A stretch of DNA of 64,000 nucleotides, from assembly GCA_026710795.1 (NCBI GenBank), contig JAPOQK010000069.1, positions 62,001 to 126,000 of the forward strand, in the 5' to 3' direction. The stretch is from Candidatus Poribacteria bacterium. Lineage in GTDB: Bacteria; Poribacteria; WGA-4E; WGA-3G. The notes beneath the pieces were generated by a model. The model saw only the letters and a program-made list of their open reading frames with translations, searched no databases and had not been told where the DNA came from. This document shows, piece after piece, positions 46,858 to 56,660 of the stretch; position 1 is the stretch's first letter, and every line of letters starts with the position of its first letter. Made by a program: the position numbers and the translations under genes.

Positions 46858-47388
46858 TTGCGAAAAGAAAGAATCAATCCTGACGATTTTGAATTTGAAG
46901 AACGTCCTATTGACATAAATCGCGTCATGCGAGTAGGTAAAGGAAGAAGGACGCCAAGTTTTAATACGTTATCTGTTGTCGGTAATCGAGAAGGTATTGT
47001 TGGAATAGGTTTTGGGAGTGCCAGTGAAATTGCAGGTGCACTTCGTAAAAGTTTTGCAGATGCACGGAAGAACTTGATTCGTGTTCCATTAAAGGATGGC
47101 ACGATTCCACATGAAATAATCTGTGAATTCAAAGCTGCTAAAGTATTGCTCAAACCAGCAAGACCCGGTACAGGTATTATCGCTGGACACGCAACACGTT
47201 CAATTTTGGAATATGCCGGAGTACGTGATGCTCTAACAAAATGTCTATCTTCCAGAAACGTAAAGAATATCGCAGAGGCAACCATGATCGGATTGAGTAA
47301 CCTAAAAGATGTCAATGAAGTTGCCAGAATACGAGGCAAATCGGTTGAAGAACTCTTACATAAACGTCCTACTAAAACAAACAGTTAA
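46858..47388 (+). CDS. rpsE: 30S ribosomal protein S5
   Basis: A 176-aa S5: the KH-like domain has IDINRVMRVGKGRRTPSF and the C-terminal domain ends in RGKSVEELLHKR. TTG start with GAGGAG 8 bp upstream. L30 (rpmD), normally next, is missing: only 36 bp separate this stop from rplO. Confidence 0.96.
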   Translation: MRKERINPDDFEFEERPIDINRVMRVGKGRRTPSFNTLSVVGNREGIVGIGFGSASEIAGALRKSFADARKNLIRVPLKDGTIPHEIICEFKAAKVLLKPARPGTGIIAGHATRSILEYAGVRDALTKCLSSRNVKNIAEATMIGLSNLKDVNEVARIRGKSVEELLHKRPTKTNS

Positions 47389-47424
47389 AACTGTTTAGTC
47401 ATATTTTAAGGAACGATAGATTCA

Positions 47425-47871
47425 ATGAAACTTAATGAACTTAAACCTGCCCCCGGTGCAACTCGCAAACGCAAACGTGTTGGCCGCGGCAATAGTTCTG
47501 GAAAGGGTGGTACTGCTGGTCGTGGACATAAAGGGCAAAAATCGCGCTCAGGATCATCAATTCCTGCTTGGTTTGAAGGCGGACAAATGCCTTTAGTCAG
47601 GCGCGTACCTAAACGTGGTCCACGAAGAATCGCACACAAACGGTTAGAATACGATGTTGTAAATATAAAGTCCCTAAATATATTTGAGGATGAACTTGAA
47701 GTGAATCCGGAACTATTACGGGAAGCAGGTATTATTAAAAGAAAAAATGCTCTCATAAAAATACTCGGTGACGGCGAACTTGACAAACGACTGAACGTGC
47801 GCGCACACCGCTTTTCAAAATCTGCAATTGAAAAGATTGTAGCAAAAGGCGGTACCGCCGAGGTGATTTAA
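47425..47871 (+). CDS. rplO: 50S ribosomal protein L15
   Basis: A 148-aa L15 starting [20 protein letters not shown] with [20 protein letters not shown] and PKRGPRR. Late-assembly protein. It directly follows rpsE, so rpmD is absent here. Confidence 0.97.
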   Translation: MKLNELKPAPGATRKRKRVGRGNSSGKGGTAGRGHKGQKSRSGSSIPAWFEGGQMPLVRRVPKRGPRRIAHKRLEYDVVNIKSLNIFEDELEVNPELLREAGIIKRKNALIKILGDGELDKRLNVRAHRFSKSAIEKIVAKGGTAEVI

Positions 47872-49218
47872 GTGATAAAGCCGATTCAAAATGCCTTAAA
47901 AATCCCTGAATTGCGCAAGCGGATTATCTTTACTATAATGCTGCTGGTAGTTTATCGTCTCGGTGCGCACATCACGCTGCCGGGCATTGACGATGCCGCA
48001 CTTGAGGATTTCTTTAATCAATTGATGGAACGTACAGGAAATGTCCTTGCATTGATTAATATCTTCTCAGGTGGTGCCTTCGGACAGATGACGATTTTCG
48101 CCCTTGGAATTCAACCTTATATCACTGCTGCAATTATCATGCAGATGCTTCCAATGATTATCCCTGCCTTAGAAAAACTTTCTAAGGAACCAGATGGACG
48201 CAAGAAAATTACACAATACACACGTTATGGAACCGTCCTTCTAAGTATCATACAAGGTATAACAATATCTATTCTTTTGAGAAACCCTGGTGCACTATTC
48301 GGAGATAGTACCGGGAACATAGTTGACCCAAACGCAACTATTTGGTGGCACGCGTTAGTTGTGATAACACTGACCGCAGGCACAGCTTTTGTTATGTGGC
48401 TCGGTGAACAAATTACTGAACGCGGTATTGGACAAGGTATCTCAATTATTATCACTGTTGGTATTATGGCAGCGTTTCCAAGTGGAGTCGTGACTGTCAT
48501 AAGGAGTTTGGTACAAGACACAGGATTTGGACTTATCAATCTTACAGGTTTGCTTGCTCTAATTGTAATAGCTGTAGCAGGCACAATCTTTATACACTTG
48601 TCTGTACGTAAGATTCCGATCCAATATGGTAGGCAGATACGCGGTGGAAAAGTCTTCGGTGGTCGCTCAATGCATTTACCATTACGCGTTAACGCAGCAG
48701 GTATGATACCTATTATCTTTGCTGTTTATTTAATGACGTTCCCAAGTTTTATCATCGGTATAATGCCTCAAGATTGGACATGGGTTATTGGCTTAACAAA
48801 TCTGATGGATCCGACTAACCCATCTTTATTATATCTTGCTATCTACGCATTGTTAATCATAGGATTCACCTACTTTTATACAGCAGTACAGATCAATCCT
48901 GTTCAAATGGCAGAAGACCTGCAGAAAAACGGTGGATTTATACCAGGGTTACGACCCGGAAAACAAACAGCTGATTATATCAATACAACACTAACCCGAA
49001 TCACACTTCCCGGTGCATTGTTTTTAGCCGGTATTGCTGTCATCCCTATTGCCATCACCAGTTGGCTTGGTGTTGGTGGCATGGTTGAAGGTGCGTCTGT
49101 TTTGATTGTTGTAGGTGTTGTACTGGATACTGTATCACAAATAGAATCTTACTTAACCATGCGACATTATGATGGCTTCTTAAAAGATAGACGTTTGAAA
49201 GGTCGCAGAGGAAGATAA
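47872..49218 (+). CDS. secY: Preprotein translocase subunit SecY
   Basis: A 448-aa, ten-helix translocon channel protein. N-terminus with LRKRIIFTIMLLVVYRLGAH-like first helix, FSGGAFGQMTIFALGIQPYI (plug region), QYGRQIRGGKVFGGRSMHLP and GGFIPGLRPGKQTADYINTT, all SecY hallmarks. GTG start adjacent to the rplO stop. adk and map, which usually follow, are absent, and rpmJ follows after 53 bp. Confidence 0.97.
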   Translation: MIKPIQNALKIPELRKRIIFTIMLLVVYRLGAHITLPGIDDAALEDFFNQLMERTGNVLALINIFSGGAFGQMTIFALGIQPYITAAIIMQMLPMIIPALEKLSKEPDGRKKITQYTRYGTVLLSIIQGITISILLRNPGALFGDSTGNIVDPNATIWWHALVVITLTAGTAFVMWLGEQITERGIGQGISIIITVGIMAAFPSGVVTVIRSLVQDTGFGLINLTGLLALIVIAVAGTIFIHLSVRKIPIQYGRQIRGGKVFGGRSMHLPLRVNAAGMIPIIFAVYLMTFPSFIIGIMPQDWTWVIGLTNLMDPTNPSLLYLAIYALLIIGFTYFYTAVQINPVQMAEDLQKNGGFIPGLRPGKQTADYINTTLTRITLPGALFLAGIAVIPIAITSWLGVGGMVEGASVLIVVGVVLDTVSQIESYLTMRHYDGFLKDRRLKGRRGR

Positions 49219-49271
49219 ACAGAGACATCGTTAACGTATGTCAACTTCGGAATATGAACTGAGAGGAAACT

Positions 49272-49388
49272 ATGAAAGTCCGACCATCTGTCAAGAAAAT
49301 ATGTAACCGATGTAAAATTATAAAAAGAAAAGGAATTGTCCGTGTTATTTGTTCTTCGAATCCGAAGCACAAACAACGTCAAGGATAG
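49272..49388 (+). CDS. rpmJ: 50S ribosomal protein L36
   Basis: A 38-aa L36: [20 protein letters not shown], then Cys27 and His32 complete the zinc site (C11, C14, C27, H32). GAGAGGAAAC precedes the ATG. infA, normally beside it, lies at 17735-18019 on the other strand. Confidence 0.97.
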   Translation: MKVRPSVKKICNRCKIIKRKGIVRVICSSNPKHKQRQG

Positions 49389-49417
49389 CCTTAACCTACA
49401 CACATTAGGAGGAAACC

Positions 49418-49813
49418 ATGGCACGCATAGCAGGTGTGGATCTACCTCGTACGAAGCGAATCGATATTGCATTGACAGCTATCTACGGCATTGGTCGTTA
49501 TACTGCCAAGAAAATCGTCAGTGACTTAAACATTGACCCAGGCAAAAAAGTTGATGCTTTGGCTGAAAACGAAGTTAGCCAACTCAGAGACAAAATTACT
49601 GAAGAATGTCAAGTTGAAGGTGATTTACGTCGCGAAGTTGATCAAAACATCAAACGGCTTATGGATATTAACAGTTATCGTGGCCTCCGCCACCGCAGGC
49701 AATTACCTGTGCGAGGACAACGCACAAACACAAATGCTCGTACAAGAAAAGGTAAAGCTCGCACTATTTCTGTCGGTAGAAAAGCCAAAGAGGCAGCACG
49801 TAAAGGTGGTTGA
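49418..49813 (+). CDS. rpsM: 30S ribosomal protein S13
   Basis: A 131-aa S13 ([20 protein letters not shown] and [20 protein letters not shown]). It forms the bridge to the 50S. First gene of the alpha-type segment. Confidence 0.97.
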   Translation: MARIAGVDLPRTKRIDIALTAIYGIGRYTAKKIVSDLNIDPGKKVDALAENEVSQLRDKITEECQVEGDLRREVDQNIKRLMDINSYRGLRHRRQLPVRGQRTNTNARTRKGKARTISVGRKAKEAARKGG

Positions 49814-49828
49814 TCCACAAAAAATTCT

Positions 49829-49871
49829 ACAACGGTGTTTCTTGTTTCTCTCTATCAGATACCACCGTTGT
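49829..49871 (+). promoter_or_regulatory. 9-bp stem between rpsM and rpsK
   Basis: ACAACGGTG (49829-49837) and CACCGTTGT (49863-49871) are complementary with a 25-nt loop. It precedes the rpsK start by about 40 bp; no T-run follows. Confidence 0.45.
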
Positions 49872-49912
49872 CTATTCTACAGTGCATTTACGGATATATA
49901 AAGGAGAACAGA

Positions 49913-50284
49913 TTGCGTTCAAGAAGACGGGAACGAAAAAATGTGCCAGAGGGTATTGCCCATATCCAGGCTACGTTCAATAATACAATTGTGACAATCA
50001 CTGACCTCAATGGTAATACAGTTGCTTGGGCAAGCGCAGGAATGACGTTCCCCGGTTCAAGGAAGTCAACACCTTTTGCTGCGCAGCAGACTGCGGAAGC
50101 CTGTGCCAGAAAAGCCATGGACCACGGTATGAAACGAGTTGAGGTGAGAGTCAAAGGACCCGGATCCGGGCGAGAATCTTCTATACGAGCACTCGCCGCT
50201 GCGGGTTTAGAAATAACTCTAATGAAAGATATGACCCCGATACCACACAATGGATGTCGTCCCCCCAAAAGACGACGTGTATAA
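49913..50284 (+). CDS. rpsK: 30S ribosomal protein S11
   Basis: A 123-aa S11 ([53 protein letters not shown]). The start is the TTG at 49913 after AAAGGAGAACAGA; an ATG 78 bp upstream in frame would include the hairpin and no S11 similarity. Confidence 0.95.
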   Translation: MRSRRRERKNVPEGIAHIQATFNNTIVTITDLNGNTVAWASAGMTFPGSRKSTPFAAQQTAEACARKAMDHGMKRVEVRVKGPGSGRESSIRALAAAGLEITLMKDMTPIPHNGCRPPKRRRV

Positions 50285-50296
50285 CTAAGGAGACAA

Positions 50297-50929
50297 ATGA
50301 GTAGGTATTTAGATTCTGTCTGTAAATTATGCCGTCGGGAAGGTGAGAAACTTTTTCTGAAAGGTCGCAGATGCATAGGACCGAAATGTTCATTTGAACG
50401 TAGAAGTTATCCGCCTGGTGACCATGGTCAAAAACCACCTACACGCGCTCGTGGCGAATTCCGACGGCAATTACGTACTAAACAAAAAGCAAAACGAATA
50501 TACGGAATTTATGAAAAACAGTTCCGCAATTATTATTTCAAAGCGACACGTCAAACTGGTATTACAGGTGAGAATCTCATCGCTCTCCTTGAACGGAGAT
50601 TAGACAACGTCGTTTATCGCCTTGGGTTTGCAACATCACGCAAACAAGCCAGACAATTGGTAAAGCACAACCACTTCACAGTCAATGGGAAACGCGTCAA
50701 TATACCTTCATATCTGGTTCAAATTGGAGATGTTATTACGCCACGCGAAAAAAGCCGTGATAGTATCACGATTCAAGAGGCGTTAGAATTTTCTAAACAG
50801 AGGGGAGCACCAGAATGGCTCGAACTGGATGCTGATAAACCCGAAGGACGAGTACAAGGGACCCCAATTGTAGAACATATCGCAGCAGAACTAGACACAC
50901 AACTTATAATTGAATTGTACTCCAGGTAA
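50297..50929 (+). CDS. rpsD: 30S ribosomal protein S4
   Basis: A 210-aa S4 of the zinc-binding (C+) form: CKLCRREGEKLFLKGRRCIG then PKC, three or four of the ligands CxxC...C..C. It has the S4 RNA-binding domain (RRLDNVVYRLGFATSRKQAR). It initiates 30S assembly. Confidence 0.97.
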   Translation: MSRYLDSVCKLCRREGEKLFLKGRRCIGPKCSFERRSYPPGDHGQKPPTRARGEFRRQLRTKQKAKRIYGIYEKQFRNYYFKATRQTGITGENLIALLERRLDNVVYRLGFATSRKQARQLVKHNHFTVNGKRVNIPSYLVQIGDVITPREKSRDSITIQEALEFSKQRGAPEWLELDADKPEGRVQGTPIVEHIAAELDTQLIIELYSR

Positions 50930-51380
50930 TATTTATCTACCTCTTGAATGTTCTTCAAATTTAATCTGTTAAACTCTTGTTGTCCTATGATTGAATTTGT
51001 CAATAGTAGGTTTGGCGTGATTTGGTGTAGTGTAGTAAAATATGAAATACCACTATACAATAAAACCGTATCCAACCCAAAGAATCATTTCAAGTTGTTT
51101 ACTACAGTCTCTCCCTGTCCTGGCACTATAATTGTTTCATGAGACACATCGGGACATAACAAGGGGATCAAAGTACAATCTTTAAAAGTAAGTTTCCACG
51201 AACAGAGAGTTATATTACTGCGGTTGTATAATCTGCATACCGAAATAATCCAGCAGTTCTTACAATCCATTTTAATACTATACAATACCACATAATGTTG
51301 ATGCATAGCATGGTAATATTTCTGAAGCAAATCTGTCTGATTCTGTTCATAGAACAACTTAAGCCTATAGGAGGAAATTG
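50930..51380. other. 450-bp gap between rpsD and rpoA
   Basis: No supported gene. At about 51043-51090 the plus strand reads MKYHYTIKPYPTQRI, faintly like a TnpB N-terminus, then breaks; this is speculative. An open frame of 128 codons on the minus strand (51085-51471) overlaps the rpoA start and shows no domain. The unusual length within an otherwise tight operon suggests an inserted remnant. Confidence 0.4.
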
Positions 51381-52382
51381 ATGGATAGATTGAAGTTAAC
51401 AATGCCCGAACGTTTGGTAGCGGATACAGAAACATTAGAACCAAATTATGCAAAATACACCGCGGAGCCACTTGAGCGAGGATTTGGTACTACTCTCGGT
51501 AACTCGCTTCGTCGAGTACTTCTTTCCTCGATTAAAGGAGCTGCCATCACTGCAATTCAGATTGATCAAGTCAAGCATGAATATTCAACTATTCCAGGGA
51601 TTTTAGAAGATGTTGTACAAATAATTCTTAACCTCAAGGCGATACGGTTTCGACTTCAAGAAGATGATCCAATGATATTGGAACTCCAAGCAAGTGGTTC
51701 AGGAGAGTTGACAGCAGCGGACATCCGTTCTAATTCACTTGTTGAGATTATCAACCCTGATCAACACGTCGCAACACTGGATAAGTGTCAGGGAATTGAT
51801 ATGGAAATACAAGTCGAGACAGGACGCGGTTATTCACTTGCTGAAGAACATAGAGATCCTAAGAAACCCATCGGTTGGATACCGGTTGATGCGAAATTCT
51901 CACCTGTAGAAAGAGTAAACTTCTCGGTAAACGAAACTCGAGTTGAAGATGTGACTGATTTTGATCAACTCAATCTTGAAATCTGGACAGATGGAAGTAT
52001 AACACCAAAACTGGCAATTACACAGGCTGCGGAGATTTTGCGTAGTCAACTTGATATCTTTACGGAGTTTGACGAAACCTATGTTGAACCTGTTCCGGAA
52101 ATTGACGAAGCAAAAATATTGAGAAACAGATATCTTTCTAAACCAGTCGCTGACCTTGAACTATCAGTCCGCGCTGGGAACTGTCTTGAAACAGCAAACA
52201 TAAAAACTATCCGTGAACTTGTCGTCAAAGATGAGAAGGAGATGTTAGAATATAAGAATTTCGGTAAAACATCTCTCAATGAAATAAAAGACCAACTTGC
52301 AAATATGGGATTAACTCTCGGCATGAATTTGGAAGACGACAATTATATAGAAACGGAAGAGGAGGAAAAAGATGAGACATAG
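51381..52382 (+). CDS. rpoA: RNA polymerase alpha subunit
   Basis: A 333-aa alpha subunit. The N-terminal dimerisation/assembly domain has EPLERGFGTTLGNSLRRVLL and the C-terminal domain has LSVRAGNCLETANIKTIREL and KNFGKTSLNEIKDQLANMGL (alphaCTD helix-hairpin-helix). The ATG at 51381 has GGAGG 6 bp upstream. It overlaps rplQ by 11 bp. Confidence 0.97.
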   Translation: MDRLKLTMPERLVADTETLEPNYAKYTAEPLERGFGTTLGNSLRRVLLSSIKGAAITAIQIDQVKHEYSTIPGILEDVVQIILNLKAIRFRLQEDDPMILELQASGSGELTAADIRSNSLVEIINPDQHVATLDKCQGIDMEIQVETGRGYSLAEEHRDPKKPIGWIPVDAKFSPVERVNFSVNETRVEDVTDFDQLNLEIWTDGSITPKLAITQAAEILRSQLDIFTEFDETYVEPVPEIDEAKILRNRYLSKPVADLELSVRAGNCLETANIKTIRELVVKDEKEMLEYKNFGKTSLNEIKDQLANMGLTLGMNLEDDNYIETEEEEKDET

Positions 52383-52773
52383 AAAACGTGGTCGGAAATT
52401 AGGACGAACCACAAGCCACCGAAATGCGCTCTTCCGCAACCAAGCAACCGCGCTGTTTGAACACGAACAAATTAGGACAACTTTGCCCAAATGCAAAGAA
52501 CTCCGACGCGTGGCGGAAAAACTAATTACACTCGCAAAACAAGATAATATGCATGCACGCAGACGTGCCGCACGGTTATTATATGGCACTAACTTACATC
52601 ATACGCCACGTCGTGGTGAATCTGGTGCGATGCAAAAGCATGCCATACTTCAAAAACTTTTTGATGATATAGCACCACGTTACCAAGATCGAAATGGTGG
52701 ATATACCCGTATTATTCGAGGAGAATTGAGACGCGGTGATGGTGCACAGATGGCATATATTCAACTTGTATAA
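52372..52773 (+). CDS. rplQ: 50S ribosomal protein L17
   Basis: A 133-aa L17 (MRHRKRGRKLGRTTSHRNAL; AILQKLFDDIAPRYQDRNGG). It ends the supercluster and starts within the rpoA coding end. Confidence 0.97.
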   Translation: MRHRKRGRKLGRTTSHRNALFRNQATALFEHEQIRTTLPKCKELRRVAEKLITLAKQDNMHARRRAARLLYGTNLHHTPRRGESGAMQKHAILQKLFDDIAPRYQDRNGGYTRIIRGELRRGDGAQMAYIQLV

Positions 52774-52803
52774 TTTGTGTATATAGACTATCCTAAATTA
52801 TTA

Positions 52804-52851
52804 AAACCCTATGGTAGTAACGGTTTAAACTCCACACTTACCATAGGGTTT
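52804..52851. terminator. Bidirectional terminator hairpin after rplQ
   Basis: AAACCCTATGGTA (52804-52816) pairs perfectly with TACCATAGGGTTT (52839-52851). Read on the minus strand, TTTTAATAATTT follows the stem, fitting the end of the convergent outer membrane protein gene; on the plus strand the T-run is weaker. It separates the ribosomal cluster from the next gene. Confidence 0.7.
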
Positions 52852-52922
52852 CGCTTGTTTTCAGTATAAATAATTAGAGGTTAGCCTCTCTGCTATACTC
52901 TGATTAAATTGATATGTTTTGT

Positions 52923-54206
52923 TTAAAATCGGTATGCACCTGATACGAAAACTCGGTGTGTATTTCGTTTCGTTGTTAGTTTGTTTCTGGATTGCTGCCA
53001 ATTGCCCAACATATAAGCAAGATCAAATTTTATTGAATCCTCAAATATCTTTCCAACACCGAATGTCAGGAAATCACGTTCATTTTCAATATCGATATCA
53101 GTAAACGGAACCGTATCTCGAAAATAGCCAACCCGTAAATATGAATCTATCGCTGGCACACGGTATTCAGCACCAATCCTTGCTTGTAAAGTTGTAGCAT
53201 AGAATTCTTCAAAGAAATCATCCGGTATATCTTCTGCTGGTGTTGGATTATATCGTGTCTGCTGCCAATCCGTAACCTGAATATCCCCTGCAAAAACTAA
53301 CTGTTTATTTAACAACTTGACGGCAATACCGGCTCCGATTTCAAAAGGTCGTTCAATGTCAAAGGCAAAGACACCATCTGCAGCCTCGGATTCACCCTCA
53401 TTATTTTCGTCATTATATCTAATTTCATACTGGCTCCAAAATTCATCTACTGTCAAATCTGTCGGTGCTATGAACGTAACTCCAAGGCTGACTGTATCAA
53501 CAATATTTGCTAAAACACCGATCCGTCCACTGACACCGGAATATACGCGGTCAATCTCGTCATCATAGCTGAATCTTGCCAGATCTTCTCTAATATTCCT
53601 CGTATCTGTTGCTACTGTATCTAATTCCTTAAGACTATCCCCATTCCAGTAGTCCACTGAACCTCCAATCAGAATATTCTTAGAGATATATACACTCCCA
53701 CCAAAACTCCAAATACCTATACCGCCTGAGTTTCGGTTGGTTTCATTTACCAAAAGACCACTAAATACGTCTCCCGAATCGGAACCAATACCTTGAATCT
53801 TGGTTTGAAAATCAAAGTTTTGGACACGGTTATAGCCAAATGCTACCGCTGCACCTCCCTGCTGCGTGTCTAATGGATAAACAATACCGAATGAATTCGG
53901 ACGTAGTTGTGAACGGCTTGTACTGGTTGTTTCATCATTGGTAAAAAAACTATCTGTTGTGGCAGTATTGTGTGTTAAACTTGTGAATAATTCGAACTTT
54001 TTTATTTGTGCAAGTCCAGCAGGATTCCAATATAATGCAGTGAAATCATCGGCAAGCCCAAGAGAAGCACCACCCATACCCATTGAACGCGCACCTACAC
54101 CAAACGTATTACCGATTGCTACCTCTTCTTCTTGTGCTAGGCAAACGACTGTCAATAAACCCGTTAAAAGCAGACATACAAAAACACCGATAGTTGCTCG
54201 TATCAT
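52923..54206 (-). CDS. Outer membrane protein, FadL/PorV-like
   Basis: A 427-aa secreted protein with a signal peptide (about 1-27: IGVFVCLLLTGLLTVVCLAQ). The first mature segment NTFGVGARSMGMGGASLGLA then WNPAGLAQIK is the hallmark of FadL/PorV/UPF0164 beta-barrels, and the C-terminus ends in aromatic residues as barrels do (GAYRF). It may transport a hydrophobic ligand or serve as a surface protein. The promoter is not clear. Specific substrate unknown. Confidence 0.75.
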   Translation of the reverse strand: MIRATIGVFVCLLLTGLLTVVCLAQEEEVAIGNTFGVGARSMGMGGASLGLADDFTALYWNPAGLAQIKKFELFTSLTHNTATTDSFFTNDETTSTSRSQLRPNSFGIVYPLDTQQGGAAVAFGYNRVQNFDFQTKIQGIGSDSGDVFSGLLVNETNRNSGGIGIWSFGGSVYISKNILIGGSVDYWNGDSLKELDTVATDTRNIREDLARFSYDDEIDRVYSGVSGRIGVLANIVDTVSLGVTFIAPTDLTVDEFWSQYEIRYNDENNEGESEAADGVFAFDIERPFEIGAGIAVKLLNKQLVFAGDIQVTDWQQTRYNPTPAEDIPDDFFEEFYATTLQARIGAEYRVPAIDSYLRVGYFRDTVPFTDIDIENERDFLTFGVGKIFEDSIKFDLAYMLGNWQQSRNKLTTKRNTHRVFVSGAYRF

Positions 54207-54381
54207 TTTTTGTTTCTCCTTTTTCTTCTAATCACTAATGTTTTAGTACTATAAACGTTGACCAATACTATGTAGTTTACATACCGCGTGCTAATCAATA
54301 TTTTCCTTCTATGTAACTACCACTTCGGTAATGGTTAGTAATATTATTCTCTATTCCATGTCTCTCTTGAGGCTTTTTAGA

Positions 54382-54897
54382 TTAAGGTGTTGACGAACTT
54401 AAACTACGAGAATATCGTGCCCGACGGTAATCAGAACGTAGTCCTTTGAATGTTGAAACTCGTTTGTATGTTCGACGGGGAGTAGGATGAAATGTACTAC
54501 GGTACCTTCCATAGTAACCTCTATAGGGATAATAACTACCATAATATCCGTAAGGAGTATAATATCCAGAGTACCAAGGATTTGGATAATAATACAAATA
54601 GGATGGAAAATATACATAAGGATACGGTCTATAAGGAAGCCAGTAGGAATCACGAGCGTTTGAACGGGTAGAACGATATGTGAACTTCCGACGACCATAA
54701 TAACCTTCCGAGTCGCCATTTTCAACTTCTATCTCGGAATCGGAAGCATTTTCTATCTCTTTATCGGTTTCTTTTATAGGTTTCTGTTGATTCTCAGCGA
54801 AATATGTTGGTTCGTGATAACTGAGTTTGGTATAACATCCGACAAGCAAAATCGTGGCAGAGAGAAAAAGCAGTATGAAGGTAGTTTTGAGATTCAT
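54382..54897 (-). CDS. Tyr/Arg-rich predicted lipoprotein
   Basis: A 171-aa protein with a signal sequence and lipobox (LLVGC). The middle is acidic (KETDKEIENASDSEIEVENG), followed by a Tyr/Pro/Gly-rich segment (YYYPNPWYSGYYTPYGYYGS) and an Arg/Ser-rich end. Composition suggests a low-complexity surface or matrix protein. No family recognised. The 171-codon open frame is long but biased, so I treat it with moderate confidence. Confidence 0.6.
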   Translation of the reverse strand: MNLKTTFILLFLSATILLVGCYTKLSYHEPTYFAENQQKPIKETDKEIENASDSEIEVENGDSEGYYGRRKFTYRSTRSNARDSYWLPYRPYPYVYFPSYLYYYPNPWYSGYYTPYGYYGSYYPYRGYYGRYRSTFHPTPRRTYKRVSTFKGLRSDYRRARYSRSLSSSTP

Positions 54898-55087
54898 TTT
54901 CCACCTCCTGTAGATTCAACTATTGTGTTATGTATTAATTGTGTTGTTTATTATAACATATCTATTCTGTCTTGTCCATCTATTTCCTTTAGCAAATGGA
55001 ATCTATCTGGTTTCTATCTTCGTTTACATCAATGGACATAGGAATCTTGTCCTTGTCACAATTCCTTGAAAATGCTAAACTGACAGC

Positions 55088-55993
55088 ATGAAAGTCTTTC
55101 TACAAATCGGTCACGGAATCATCGGGGCTGCAGTAATATCCACCCTCTGTATTTGGCAGGTAGGTAGTTTCGGGGAAGCAAGACATACTATCAGCATCAT
55201 AGGTGCAATCGCTATTCTTATAGCAAGTCTATATCTCTTACGAAGCCGATGGCTACGTTGGGGTAGTCGACAGGTATGGCTAAAATACCATCAACGGATT
55301 GCATCACTTGGTCTGTGTCTTGTGTTGTTCCACTCTGCATTTCAACCGCTTACGTGGCATTCATGGTTAACCTTTATATTTGCGCTGTCCAATTTAGGCA
55401 CGGGAATAGCGGTCAGTCTCACTGCTCGTAAAACACGACAGACACTGCTCAGATTCCATCTCATTCTCGCACCAATTCTATTGATCAGTATAGTCTTCCA
55501 CGGACAAGCAAAACTTGACCATGATGACTTCTTCCCGCTTACTGATGTGCACGATGTCCCATGCGCAAGATGTCATACGTCTGATCCACTACTATTCCAT
55601 GTTGATGCATCATTACAGAATGAACTGGACACTTCCGATACAATACCAGAAGATTTACATTGGTGGTTCATACAACACGAAATAAAGATTTCACCCACGG
55701 CTAAAGTATCAATCAAGGAAATCGGCAAGACATGGAAAATTGATGACAAGGAAAACAGCAGAAACTATCATGCTAAGATTAAGACGGATCAACTTGCACT
55801 TTCCGCAGACTCCCCCTATCGCAGTTACACCTGCATCACTTGCCACGAGCATAATACACCTGAAATCATCTCTGCTCACGAACTACACGGTGTTACCGAT
55901 TATCATAGGTGTTTCGTATGTCACCAGACCGAAATAAACGGTATCCGTTACGGTAGGCAACGAACGAATTGGGAATACGATCCAAATTGGTAA
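55088..55993 (+). CDS. Predicted membrane cytochrome: di-heme-b helices fused to triheme c
   Basis: A 301-aa protein of about five membrane helices followed by a periplasmic part. Helix pairs hold H68/H82 and H124/H138, each 14 residues apart, the spacing of bis-histidyl heme b in ferric-reductase/cytochrome b-like proteins. The soluble half has three CxxCH c-heme sites: CARCH (159-163), CITCH (249-253) and CFVCH (275-279). It could move electrons across the membrane from a quinol to an outside acceptor. No partner reductase or cytochrome gene is adjacent. Heme attachment is inferred from the motifs. Confidence 0.7.
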   Translation: MKVFLQIGHGIIGAAVISTLCIWQVGSFGEARHTISIIGAIAILIASLYLLRSRWLRWGSRQVWLKYHQRIASLGLCLVLFHSAFQPLTWHSWLTFIFALSNLGTGIAVSLTARKTRQTLLRFHLILAPILLISIVFHGQAKLDHDDFFPLTDVHDVPCARCHTSDPLLFHVDASLQNELDTSDTIPEDLHWWFIQHEIKISPTAKVSIKEIGKTWKIDDKENSRNYHAKIKTDQLALSADSPYRSYTCITCHEHNTPEIISAHELHGVTDYHRCFVCHQTEINGIRYGRQRTNWEYDPNW

Positions 55994-56660
55994 CATTTCT
56001 CCTGTGTTATGTAGACAAAAAGATTTTAGGAATATCATTCCTTGACACTGTCTATAGTGAAGTACACAATTTATTACAAACTACTATGCAATCCTTTTGC
56101 GATGCGTCCTTGATATTTTCTTAGTGAAATCAAGAATAACGAATCCACGCTAATACGCGTAAGGTATTCACCAGGGTGCTCCTACAGAATGTAAGAGGTG
56201 CATTGAATTGCACAACTACAAATGCCAAAATTCAAATTAAAAGTGTATATTTATCTTAATACTTCACTATAAATATTGTGGAAAAAACTTGAACAAACAA
56301 CTTCCCAGCCTTTGGTCAAGGAAGAAACAACTAAACATCTCCAAAATCATCTTCCTTCGGCAGCCTAACCCTCCTATTCTTATATTGAATTTGACGACTT
56401 AATTATTTGATTCAATTTCATTTTCTGACACTGATAATTAAATGCTTTACAGTCTGATATACCATTGCATATTTGAGAAATATATTAAGAATTAGTTGTC
56501 TATGTAAACCTAATTTATTTGATGTCGTTTCCCAATGCTAAAATCACTTTATTCTCTAAAAATATGTATTAGAACATTAATAGATATATTGACTTATTAT
56601 GAAAAGCTGATGAATAAAGTGCAAACTACCAGCGAAAGATAAACACAGAGGGAATTAATT
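55994..56660. other. Intergenic region with small repeat elements
   Basis: No gene in about 670 bp. A 12-bp perfect inverted repeat, TATAGTGAAGTA (56053-56064) and TACTTCACTATA (56260-56271), encloses 219 bp that hold part of the GGTGCTCCTACAGAATGTAA repeat and a small hairpin, GTGCATTGAATTGCAC. Confidence 0.55.
56053..56271. mobile_element. 219-bp inverted-repeat element with TATAGTGAAGTA ends
   Basis: Both ends start with TA and pair for 12 bp; no open frame lies inside. The form fits a non-autonomous element of Tc1/mariner-IS630 type, but no transposase or copy elsewhere in the window proves it. Confidence 0.45.

Noticed and set aside
49835-49912. In-frame N-terminal extension of rpsK
   Set aside because: It spans a hairpin, has no S11 similarity, and a good ribosome binding site precedes the TTG at 49913.
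51085-51471. 128-codon minus-strand frame over the rpoA 5' end
   Set aside because: Overlaps a conserved gene start, no domain, no ribosome binding site.
54399-54725. 108-codon minus-strand frame inside the Tyr-rich lipoprotein
   Set aside because: Alternate frame of a low-complexity coding sequence; hydrophobic composition comes from the TAT/ATA codons.
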